This document shows, one piece after another, positions 1-6,197 of a stretch of DNA of 8,276 nt. A program made the position numbers and the translations under genes. This stretch comes from Actinomycetales bacterium (lineage in GTDB: Bacteria > Actinomycetota > Actinomycetes > Actinomycetales > Actinomycetaceae). Location of the stretch: contig JALHDK010000090.1 of the NCBI GenBank assembly GCA_022838965.1, positions 1 through 8,276 on the forward strand. Direction: 5' to 3'. Position 1 is the first letter of the stretch. The number at the start of each line of letters is the position of its first letter. The notes below the pieces were generated by a model that saw nothing but the letters and a program-made list of their open reading frames with translations, did not search any database and was not told the origin of the DNA.

Positions 1-1
1 C

Positions 2-637
2 CGCATCGCCGAAACGGACGAGGTTGGGGCCGGGCTCCGTCCCGTCGGAGAGCCGGAGGTGGTGGGACTCGTCCTTGTTCGCCGAGATGAGGTCGGGCCG
101 CACCTCCGCCATGAGGTCGAGGAAGGGTTCCACGCCGAAGTGGTCGATCATGCCGACGGAGGACACGTCCATCGAGACCCTGCCGCCGCGGCGCTGGTGC
201 TCGCGCACCGCTTCCCGCACAGCCTGCGCGGTGCTTCCCTCCTCGAAGGAGTACGCGGTGATGTGGAGGATCTCGAGGTCGTCCAGCCAGGCGGGGTCCA
301 CCGCCTCAAGCATCGTGGAGGCACCGCGGCTGGGGAACATGAGCCGCTCGCCGTTCTGGTCGATCAGCACCACGATCATCCCGGTGGTCCCCCGCACCTG
401 CATGCGCACGTCCACTCCGTGCCGCTCGAGTTCCTGGGTGAGCACCAGGCCGCCGAGGTCGTCGCCGACGCACCCGATGAACCGCGTGGGGTAGCGGGGA
501 GCGGCGAAGGCCGCCACGTTGGCCGCCGACCCGCCCCGCGTCATGCGCACCTCGGACCGGGTGTCCGTGGCGTGGCGGATCTCCTCCAGCTGCCAGACCA
601 CGACATCCTGCACGACGTCGCCGATGATTCCGAGCAT
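2..637 (-). CDS. psuK: PfkB-family sugar kinase, probable pseudouridine kinase (C-terminus beyond the left edge)
   Basis: Probable pseudouridine kinase, which phosphorylates pseudouridine to pseudouridine 5'-phosphate for the glycosidase encoded just upstream. I translated the minus strand from the ATG at 637; 212 codons are visible before the window edge. Seen: an N-terminal strand with GD at residues 6-7, the PfkB substrate signature GGSAANVA at 35-42, a following CVGDDLGG, and SANKDE near residue 190, matching the NxxE motif of the ribokinase fold. The C-terminal ATP/anion-hole motif (DTxGAGD type) would lie outside the window. The ATG overlaps the psuG stop as ATGA, and no Shine-Dalgarno is visible, so translation is probably coupled. 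From sequence alone the substrate could be ribose, adenosine or another nucleoside; the pseudouridine call rests on the overlap with psuG. No internal damage is seen. Confidence 0.82.
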   Translation of the reverse strand, partial: MLGIIGDVVQDVVVWQLEEIRHATDTRSEVRMTRGGSAANVAAFAAPRYPTRFIGCVGDDLGGLVLTQELERHGVDVRMQVRGTTGMIVVLIDQNGERLMFPSRGASTMLEAVDPAWLDDLEILHITAYSFEEGSTAQAVREAVREHQRRGGRVSMDVSSVGMIDHFGVEPFLDLMAEVRPDLISANKDESHHLRLSDGTEPGPNLVRFGDA

Positions 638-1557
638 CAGGCCCGCCGCGCAACGAGTTCGGTGGCGATCTCGGCCGCGAGGCGCACGTTGTTGACATAC
701 AGCGCGACATTCGCATCGAGGCTCCGGCCCTCGGTGGCCACCCGAATGAAGTCGAGCAGGAACGGGGTGGAGGCCTGGCCGGTGATCCCCTTCTCCTCGG
801 CGGCGGCCCACGCTCGCTGGAGAACCTCCTCAAGCTCCGTGGGGTCCAGCTGTTGGTCCACCGGGATCGGGTTGGCGACGAGGATGGCGCTGCGCACGCC
901 GAGGCCCTGCTGCGCCGTGACCATCGTGGCGACGTCGGCGGCGGACTCCACTCGGGCCGTGAGGTCGTAGCCGGAGTCGGCCACGTAGAAGCCGGGGTAA
1001 CGATCGGTGCGGTAGCCCACCACGGGCACCGAGTAGGTCTCGAACCGCTCCAGGGTGGCGCGGATGTCGAGGATCGCCTTCGCTCCCGAGCTGACGAGCA
1101 CGATCGGGATCTGGGAGAGCGCCATCATGTCTGCGGATTCGTCGAAGGTCTCCGAGGCTCCGTGGTGCACCCCGCCCAGGCCCCCGGTGGCGAAGACGTC
1201 GATGCCGGCTGCCCGCGCCAGGAAGGACGTCGAGGCGATCGTGGTGCCGGCGTTCTTCCTCGTGACGGCGAGGTGGGCGAGGTCCCGGATCGAGGCCTTG
1301 ACGGCGTGGTTGTCGTAGGCGAGTTCCTCGATCTCGGTCGGCGTGAGGCCGACGACGGGCCAGCCCCTGACCACGCCGATCGTGGCGGGCACCGCACCGG
1401 CCTCCCGCACGATCTCCTCGCCCCGCAGCGCCACCTCGACGTTGCGCGGGCGGGGCAGCCCGTGGGTGAAGATCGTGGATTCGAGCGCGACGACGGGGAC
1501 GCCGTTCGCGAGCGCGTCCTGCACGTGGTCGGCGATGCGCAGGCTGGGGGTGGTCAT
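637..1557 (-). CDS. psuG: Pseudouridine-5'-phosphate glycosidase
   Basis: Cleaves the C-C glycosidic bond of pseudouridine 5'-phosphate, giving uracil and ribose 5-phosphate (cytoplasmic RNA-modification salvage). The 306-residue product fits the family's usual ~300-312. Seen, from the 1557 start: VVALESTIFTHG with E26, K87, the glycine-rich ATGGLGGVHHGA at 123-134, GAKAILD with K160 (the position of the Schiff-base lysine in the E. coli enzyme), and a C-terminal DANVALYVNN. No key block is missing. Start choice: ATG 1557 follows GGAGAGGA by about 10 nt, and family homology begins directly after it. An in-frame ATG at 1590 adds 11 residues, has no Shine-Dalgarno, but lies 6 nt after a TAGCCT box, so leaderless use is possible. 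First gene of an operon with psuK; diverges from a LysR-type gene that may control it. Confidence 0.94.
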   Translation of the reverse strand: MTTPSLRIADHVQDALANGVPVVALESTIFTHGLPRPRNVEVALRGEEIVREAGAVPATIGVVRGWPVVGLTPTEIEELAYDNHAVKASIRDLAHLAVTRKNAGTTIASTSFLARAAGIDVFATGGLGGVHHGASETFDESADMMALSQIPIVLVSSGAKAILDIRATLERFETYSVPVVGYRTDRYPGFYVADSGYDLTARVESAADVATMVTAQQGLGVRSAILVANPIPVDQQLDPTELEEVLQRAWAAAEEKGITGQASTPFLLDFIRVATEGRSLDANVALYVNNVRLAAEIATELVARRA

Positions 1558-1567
1558 GGGGCGGGTT

Positions 1568-1575
1568 TCCTCTCC
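1568..1575 (-). promoter_or_regulatory. Ribosome binding site supporting the psuG ATG at 1557
   Basis: Read on the minus strand this is GGAGAGGA, about 10 nt before the ATG at 1557. It lies inside the 11-codon extension that would be added by starting at 1590, and it favours 1557 as the start. Confidence 0.5.
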
Positions 1576-1588
1576 GGGAGCGGCGGGC

Positions 1589-2469
1589 ATGGGTTCAGGC
1601 TATGGCCCACCCTCGCGGCGGAACTCCACTTCGGCCGGGCGGCCGCACGCCTGGGGCTCGCGCAGCCAACCGTCAGCAAGGAGATCCTCCGCCTCGAGCG
1701 AGTCGTGGGAGTACGGCTGTTCACCCGGTCGGCGGGCGGCACCGCGCTGACCAGCGCGGGTGAGCGACTGCGGCCCGCCGCCGTCGCCGTCCTGGAGACC
1801 GTCCGGTTGTTCGAGGAGGCTGCAGCGGCGGAACTGCGCGACGCGCGCCGGGCGGTTCGCGTGGCGGCGTCGCCCAGCATCGTGAACCGGCTCCTGCCGG
1901 ACCTGCTCCGCGCGATCGACGATCAGGAGCTGGGGATCTCGATCCAGGTCCTCGAGGTGGAGACTGGTGAGGTACTCAGCGCAGTGGAGGACGGCCGGGC
2001 CGACGTCGGGATCGGACACCTCATCGGGGAGGCCAGCCGTGCCGTCACGCATCTCCTCGGCCACGACCCGCTGCGCGTGCTCCTCCACCGCGCGCTGGTG
2101 CCGCACAGGGCTACCCACGCGGACCTCCACCGGCTGGCACACGTCCCGCTCCTGCTCTGGCCCCGCGAGCGGAGCCCGGGCTACTACGACTTCGTGCTGG
2201 AGGCCTGTCGCACCCGCGGGCTCGAGCCCATGGTCCTGACGGGCACGTCGCGCATCGCGGGCTCCTGGTCCTACTTCCTGCAGGATGCCCGCGCTCTTGC
2301 ACTCGTGCCGGCGGACTTCGCCGAGCAGGAGGCCCGCGGGGACCTGGTCGCGCTGCCGCTGGACCCGCCGGCCTCGATTCCCCTGGAGGTCGCGCACATC
2401 CGGAACCCGCCACCTCACGTCGCCCGCCTCCTGGCGATCCTCACCGACCTGACGCGCGACCGCCTCTGA
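1589..2469 (+). CDS. LysR-family transcriptional regulator, start region probably frameshifted
   Basis: LysR-type DNA-binding regulator, probably controlling the divergent psuGK genes, itself, or the downstream dehydrogenases. The homologous frame runs from about 1594 to the TGA at 2467-2469. Seen: a winged-helix start with AELHFGRAAARLGLAQPTVS and KEILRLE, then VGVRLFTRS, a linker helix, and a periplasmic-binding-like effector domain starting near VRVAASPSIVNRLLPDLL. About 291 residues are in frame, near the usual ~295-310, so only the first few residues are in doubt. There is no ATG, GTG or TTG in frame near 1594. The nearest is GTG 1525, which would run back through the psuG start. An ATG at 1589 is one base out of frame; restoring one G to the following G-run gives M-G-F-R-L-W, which aligns with helix 1. 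The given start assumes that correction. Helix 1 carries an unusual Pro, so the exact fix is uncertain. Confidence 0.8.
1597..1602 (-). promoter_or_regulatory. Candidate -10 box of the psuGK promoter
   Basis: On the minus strand TAGCCT fits the TAnnnT pattern of actinobacterial sigma-70-type -10 boxes. It lies 6 nt before the ATG at 1590, so transcription would start at or next to that A. The mRNA would then be leaderless from 1590 or carry a ~33-nt leader to 1557. No good -35 is seen at 16-18 bp. The box lies inside the predicted first codons of the divergent lysR gene. Confidence 0.35.
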
Positions 2470-2507
2470 GATGCAGATCACACCGGATCGAGGTATCAAG
2501 GATGGAG

Positions 2508-2525
2508 GTCCCACACCGGCGGGAC
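2508..2525. repeat. Small inverted repeat between the LysR gene and the SDR gene
   Basis: GTCCC at 2508-2512 pairs with GGGAC at 2521-2525 around an 8-nt loop. It is in the 75-bp gap after the regulator and just before the SDR ribosome binding site. It could be a weak terminator, an operator, or chance; there is no T-tract. Confidence 0.2.
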
Positions 2526-2535
2526 GTGAACGACT

Positions 2536-2540
2536 GGAGG
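2536..2540 (+). promoter_or_regulatory. Ribosome binding site of the SDR gene
   Basis: GGAGG lies 4 nt before the ATG at 2545, a clear Shine-Dalgarno that fixes this start against nearby alternatives. Confidence 0.7.
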
Positions 2541-2544
2541 ACAC

Positions 2545-3279
2545 ATGGGCAAGCTGGACGGACGCATCGCACTGGTGACGGGCGGCGCGAGCGGGATCGG
2601 TGCCGCCACCGTGCGGCGGTTCGTGGAGGAGGGCGCGTTCGTGTACGTGGCGGACGTGCAGGACGAGAAGGGCGAGGAGGTTGCTGCCTCTCTGGGCGAG
2701 GGACGCGCCCAGTACGTGCACCTCGACGTGACCGACTCCGCCGCGTGGCGGGCGCTCGCCGAGCAGATCGCGTCGGAGAAGGGGAAGCTCGACGTCTTCT
2801 TCAACAACGCGGGCATCGGCGATCTCGACTCCATCTCGGACGAGTCCGACGAGACCTACCTGAAGACCATCGCCGTCACGCAGCACGGCATGTACTACGG
2901 CATGCGGTACCTGCACGAGGTGCTCAAGGCGTCCGGCAACGCCTCGGTGATCAACACGTCCTCGATCTTCGGCATCACCGGCGGTTTCGGCTCATCCCCC
3001 GCCTATGCAGCCGCCAAGGGGGCGGTGCGCACGCTCACCAAGAACGCCGCGCTGGCGTGGGCGAAGGAGGGCATTCGGGTGAACTCCGTGCACCCGGGCT
3101 TCATCGACACGCCCATCCTGGGGGACTTCGACCGCTCGGCGCTCGCCGAGATGCACCCGATCGGGCGCATCGGCCGGCCGGAGGAGATCGCGGCGGTGGT
3201 CGCGTTCCTGGCCAGCGACGACGCCTCCCTGATGACGGGGTCCGAGGTCGTGGCGGACGGCGGGTACACCGCTCGCTGA
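2545..3279 (+). CDS. NAD-type short-chain dehydrogenase/reductase (classical SDR)
   Basis: Cytoplasmic Rossmann-fold oxidoreductase that interconverts a hydroxyl and a carbonyl group; substrate unknown. At 244 residues it has normal length for a classical SDR. Seen: the cofactor motif TGGASGIG at 12-19; D37 after the second strand, which in this family favours NAD(H) over NADP(H); LDVTD at 60-64; FNNAGIG at 86-92; catalytic S140, Y154 and K158 (YAAAK); HPGFIDTP; and a C-terminal TGSEVVADGGY typical of FabG / 3-alpha,20-beta-hydroxysteroid-dehydrogenase-like members. The helix-4 position that is usually Asn in the Asn-Ser-Tyr-Lys tetrad reads as Thr112 in the VTQHG segment. A good GGAGG supports the start. 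It follows the LysR gene by 75 bp and precedes the aldehyde dehydrogenase by 60 bp, so co-regulation is plausible. Annotation as 3-oxoacyl-ACP reductase or steroid dehydrogenase would be over-precise. Confidence 0.9.
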   Translation: MGKLDGRIALVTGGASGIGAATVRRFVEEGAFVYVADVQDEKGEEVAASLGEGRAQYVHLDVTDSAAWRALAEQIASEKGKLDVFFNNAGIGDLDSISDESDETYLKTIAVTQHGMYYGMRYLHEVLKASGNASVINTSSIFGITGGFGSSPAYAAAKGAVRTLTKNAALAWAKEGIRVNSVHPGFIDTPILGDFDRSALAEMHPIGRIGRPEEIAAVVAFLASDDASLMTGSEVVADGGYTAR

Positions 3280-3305
3280 CCACGCGGCCCACCGGAGCGT
3301 GACAA

Positions 3306-3333
3306 TGGACCCAGGCGTCTCGCGGGGCAGGAT
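3306..3333 (+). promoter_or_regulatory. Candidate promoter for a leaderless aldehyde dehydrogenase transcript
   Basis: TGGACC (3306-3311) and CAGGAT (3328-3333) are separated by 16 bp, and the latter ends 6 nt before the ATG at 3340. The gene has no convincing Shine-Dalgarno, which fits leaderless translation. The -10 starts with C rather than T, so this is a weak call. Confidence 0.3.
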
Positions 3334-3339
3334 CGGGAC

Positions 3340-4791
3340 ATGATCGACACGTCCGGCCTCATCGCGAAACTCCCGACCTCGCACTACGTGGGCGGCCAGT
3401 GGCTCGGCGAGTCCCGCACGCTCGACGTCGTCAACCCGGCCACGGGCGCGCCCATCACCCAGGTGGCCGACGCCTCCGGCGAGGTGGCGATGGCCGCCCT
3501 GGACGCCGCCGTCGCCGCCCAGGAGGAGTGGGCCGCCACCGACCCCCGGTACCGCGGTGAGCTGCTGCGCGCCGCCCATGAGCGCGTCATCGAGCGCGCG
3601 GAGGACTTCGCCACCGTGATGACCCTCGAGATGGGCAAGACACTGAAGGAGTCGCGCGGCGAGGTGGTCTACGGGGCGGAGTTCCTCCGCTGGTTCTCCG
3701 AGGAGGCGGTGCGCGTCCACGGCCGCTACGCCGTCGCGCCCCTGGGTGGGTCCCGCCTGATCACGATGAAGCACCCCGTGGGACCCGCGCTGGCGATCAC
3801 CCCGTGGAACTTCCCGCTGGCGATGGGAACCCGGAAGATCGGTCCGGGCCTCGCGGCCGGCTGCACGATCGTGCTCAAGCCCGCGTCAGCGACGCCGCTC
3901 ACCTCACTCCTGCTGATGGAGGTGCTGCACGAGGTGGGGGTGCCGACGGGTGTGGTCAACTGTGTGGTCACGTCCCGCTCCGGTTCCACGATGGCGCCCC
4001 TGATCGCCGACCCGCGGCTGCGGAAGCTGACCTTCACCGGTTCCACCGAGGTGGGGAAGAGGTTGCTGGAGCAGGCGTCCGCCCGGGTGCTCCGCACCTC
4101 CATGGAACTCGGCGGGAACGCCCCGTTCGTGGTGCTGGCCTCCGCGGACCTGGACCGCGCCGTCGAGGGGGCGGTGGCCGCGAAGATGCGCAACATCGGG
4201 GAGGCCTGCACGGCGGCGAACCGCTTCCTCGTGCACGCGAGCGTGGCGGACGAGTTCACCCGTCGCCTCGCGGAGCGGCTCGGGGGGATGCGGGTCGGCA
4301 ACGGGCTGGAGGACGGCGTCGAGGTGGGACCGCTCATCGACGCCAGCGCGCTGGACCACGTGGAGGCCCTCGTCCGCGAGGCGGTCGACGACGGCGCGAC
4401 GGTGGTCACCGGCGGCGGGCGCCTGCCGGGGGAAGGGTTCTTCATGCAGCCCACGGTGCTGGCGGACGTGCGGCCGACTTCCCGCGTGGTGCGCGAGGAG
4501 ATCTTCGGCCCGGTGGCCCCGGTGATGACCTTCGAGACCGCCGACGAGGCCGTGCAACTGGCGAACGCGACCGAGTTCGGGTTGATCGCCTATGTGTTCG
4601 GGCAGGACATCTCGGAGGCCCTGCGCGTGACCGAGCGGCTGCAGACCGGCATGGTGGGGTTGAACTCCGGTGTCATCTCGAACCCGGCGGCTCCGTTCGG
4701 CGGGGTGAAGGCGTCGGGGCTCGGTCGCGAGGGCGGGTTCGAGGGCATCGAGGAGTACCTCGAGACCAAGTACGTGGGCCTGAGTCTCTGA
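3340..4791 (+). CDS. gabD: GabD-like succinate-semialdehyde dehydrogenase (NADP-type ALDH)
   Basis: Aldehyde dehydrogenase of the succinate-semialdehyde type, oxidising succinate semialdehyde or a related aldehyde to the acid in the cytoplasm. The 483-residue length matches GabD. Seen: TPWNFP at 154-159 with the oxyanion Asn157; KPAS at 180-183, where Ser183 rather than Glu fits NADP use; FTGSTEVG at 232-239; MELGGN with general base Glu256; catalytic Cys290 in EACTAANR; EEIFGPV at 387-392; and a C-terminal APFGGVKASGLGREG with KYVGLSL, closely parallel to E. coli GabD. The second cysteine two residues after the catalytic one, present in E. coli GabD and in the human redox-switch enzyme, is Ala here. 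No gabT or gabP lies in the window; its only same-strand neighbour is the SDR 60 bp upstream. The start lacks a Shine-Dalgarno and may be leaderless. Substrate is inferred from family resemblance. Confidence 0.9.
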   Translation: MIDTSGLIAKLPTSHYVGGQWLGESRTLDVVNPATGAPITQVADASGEVAMAALDAAVAAQEEWAATDPRYRGELLRAAHERVIERAEDFATVMTLEMGKTLKESRGEVVYGAEFLRWFSEEAVRVHGRYAVAPLGGSRLITMKHPVGPALAITPWNFPLAMGTRKIGPGLAAGCTIVLKPASATPLTSLLLMEVLHEVGVPTGVVNCVVTSRSGSTMAPLIADPRLRKLTFTGSTEVGKRLLEQASARVLRTSMELGGNAPFVVLASADLDRAVEGAVAAKMRNIGEACTAANRFLVHASVADEFTRRLAERLGGMRVGNGLEDGVEVGPLIDASALDHVEALVREAVDDGATVVTGGGRLPGEGFFMQPTVLADVRPTSRVVREEIFGPVAPVMTFETADEAVQLANATEFGLIAYVFGQDISEALRVTERLQTGMVGLNSGVISNPAAPFGGVKASGLGREGGFEGIEEYLETKYVGLSL

Positions 4792-4848
4792 GAGGACGGG
4801 CGGCGAGCCTGTCGGTGGGCCGTGAGAGCGTGGGGACATGGAGTCAGG

Positions 4849-4860
4849 CATGCGCGCATG
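4849..4860. repeat. 12-bp perfect palindrome between the ALDH gene and the methyltransferase remnant
   Basis: CATGCGCGCATG is its own reverse complement. It lies in the 115-bp gap between convergent gene ends, with no T-tract and no promoter nearby. It could be a protein binding site or a chance event; no second copy was noticed. Confidence 0.25.
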
Positions 4861-4906
4861 GGTGGCGGCGAGGCGGGCCACCACCCCGGTCCCTAGCATC
4901 CGCACC

Positions 4907-5162
4907 TCACACCCAGCGGCGGACGCGTCGCGTGTAGGCGGCGTACTCCTCCCCGAACAGCGCCAGCAGCGCCCGCTCCTCCGGGCGGATCTGGAAGCGC
5001 TGCAGGTAGGTGCCGTACCCGACGACGGGCAGCAACGCCACCGACCGCCGTCGACCGTGCGGTACCCCGGGTGAGGTGCCGCTGCGCCAGGGCCGCGACG
5101 CCGGCGATCACCGGGGGAGGAACCCGGAGGTCGAGCGGGTGACGGCGGTACGGGGAGGCCAT
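4907..5162 (-). pseudogene. Isoprenylcysteine carboxyl methyltransferase-like gene with internal deletion
   Basis: Remnant of a membrane methyltransferase of the ICMT/PEMT type. The first ~33 codons from ATG 5162 carry LDLRVPPPVIAGVAALAQ, the typical N-terminal helix of the family. The last ~50 codons, in a different frame, carry SVALLPVVGYGTYLQRFQ, IRPEERALLALFGEEY and VRRWV before the TGA at 4907-4909, the classic ICMT C-terminus. The central helices and the S-adenosylmethionine-binding stretch (the family's RNPMYLG-type region) are absent: about 80 residues remain where ~150 or more are usual. The junction lies between about 5030 and 5080. The frame change fits loss of a length not divisible by three. 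As it stands the product cannot be an active enzyme. The start lies 6 nt after a TACCGT box, suggesting a leaderless transcript, and is only 34 bp from the divergent toroid-protein gene. Assembly collapse is an alternative to true deletion. Confidence 0.7.
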
Positions 5163-5190
5163 TCGCACACGGTAGTGCCAGGGGTAGTCT
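5162..5190 (+). promoter_or_regulatory. Candidate leaderless promoter of the toroid-protein gene
   Basis: TTCGCA (5162-5167) and TAGTCT (5185-5190) have a 17-bp spacer, and TAGTCT ends 6 nt before the ATG at 5197. No Shine-Dalgarno is present, so a leaderless mRNA is likely. The -35 overlaps the start codon of the divergent methyltransferase gene. Confidence 0.45.
5169..5174 (-). promoter_or_regulatory. Candidate -10 box of the methyltransferase-like gene
   Basis: Read on the minus strand it is TACCGT, 6 nt before the ATG at 5162. It lies within the spacer of the plus-strand promoter, so the two promoters would overlap face to face. No clear -35 is visible. Confidence 0.35.
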
Positions 5191-5196
5191 CGGCGC

Positions 5197-6197
5197 ATGG
5201 CGGTGCTCGAGTGGCTCATGGACCCCGACCGCTCGGATCCGGCGATCCGCTGGCAGGTGATGCGCGACCTCCTGGATGCCCCCGGGGCCGAGTGGGCGGC
5301 GGAGAGGGCGAGGGTGGCGACCGAGGGGTGGGGCGCCCGCCTCCTCGCCCTCGCCGACGCCGGGGGCGGCTGGGCTGGGGCGCCCACTTTCCCGGCGACT
5401 ACGTCTGGAACGGCCCCGAGGAGGGCCAGCCCTGGACCGCGACGTCGCACGTCCTGGCGTTGCTGCGCGAGTTCGGCCTGCCGCCGGCGGCGCTTACCGG
5501 GCAGGTGGAGCTTATCGGACGGAACGTGCACTGGGAGTACGCTCACGAGCCGTACTGGGAGGGCGAGGTGGAGCCCTGCATCAACGGCGCACTGGTGGCC
5601 AACGGGAGCTACTTCGGCGTCGACATGACGCCGGTGGTGGAGCGGCTCGTGAGCGAGCGGCTCGTGGACGGCGGCTGGAACTGTGAGGCGGAGCGTGGCT
5701 CCGTGCGCTCCTCCTTCGACACCACGATCAACGTGGTGGAGGGACTTGCCGAGTACGAGCGCGTCACCGGCGGTACCCCGGCGTCCCGGGAGGCGCGGCG
5801 CAGCGGCGAGGAGTACCTGTTGCGGCGGCACCTGTTCCGCCGTCTCTCCACGGGCGAGCCGGCCGACCCCCGCTACCTGTACCTCCTGCACCCCAACCGC
5901 TGGCACTACGACGTGCTGCGGGCACTCGACTACTTCCGGTCTGCGTCCCTGCTCACCAGGGCGAGTCCGGACGAGCGTCTTGGCGAGGCGGTCGCGCACG
6001 TGCGCTCGCGGCGACTCGACGACGGCCGCTGGCTCCTCGACTGGAATCCGACGGGCCGCACCTGGTTCGACGTCGACGACGGCGCCGGCCGCCCCTCACG
6101 GTGGGTCACCCTCCGGGCGCTCCGGGTCCTGCGCTGGTGGGACGGCGCCGGGCCGGTGGCTCCGGACGCCTCGCTCAGTACGACAGTGCGACCTTGA
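5197..6197 (+). pseudogene. Prenyltransferase/squalene-cyclase-like toroid protein, one-base frameshift
   Basis: Cytoplasmic-looking protein of about 333 residues after correction, resembling actinobacterial proteins with the alpha/alpha-toroid fold of terpenoid cyclases and protein prenyltransferases. Function unknown. Frame one runs from ATG 5197 (MAVLEWL, DPAIRWQVMRDLL, EGWGARLLALAD, GGGWAG). The rest, from GAHFPGDYVWNG to the TGA at 6195-6197, is in another frame. The switch is at the G-run 5377-5380: one extra G gives GGGWAG-GAHFPG without a gap. Visible repeat-like motifs, on corrected numbering: QPWTATSHVLALL, EVEPCINGALV, DGGWNCE at 158-164, DTTINVVEGL, HPNRWHYDVLRALDYF from 232, and DDGRWLLDW from 275. 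No DxDD cyclase motif was noticed, so cyclase activity is not supported. Homology is uninterrupted on both sides of the break, so this may be a sequencing error in an intact gene. Its end overlaps the convergent membrane gene by 23 bp. Confidence 0.75.

Noticed and set aside
853..1588. Long open frame upstream of and in phase with the LysR gene, about 245 codons
   Set aside because: It is antisense to the conserved psuG coding sequence, is His/Gly/Arg/Asp-rich in a way typical of GC-rich shadow frames, and has no recognisable domain.
3904..4905. Long open frames on both strands across the aldehyde dehydrogenase
   Set aside because: They overlay a fully conserved ALDH and have low-complexity Arg/Gly/His composition, as expected for shadows in high-GC DNA.
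4838..5074. Plus-strand 78-codon frame over the methyltransferase remnant
   Set aside because: It is antisense to the well-conserved ICMT C-terminus and has no family features or ribosome binding site.
4893..5999. Minus-strand 368-codon frame extending upstream of the methyltransferase start
   Set aside because: Everything upstream of 5162 is antisense to the toroid gene; the methyltransferase homology begins only near 5162, directly after a -10-like box.
5197..6197. Functional squalene cyclase or protein prenyltransferase
   Set aside because: Only the general toroid-like repeat character is visible; no DxDD cyclase motif was found, and the protein is much shorter than squalene-hopene cyclases.
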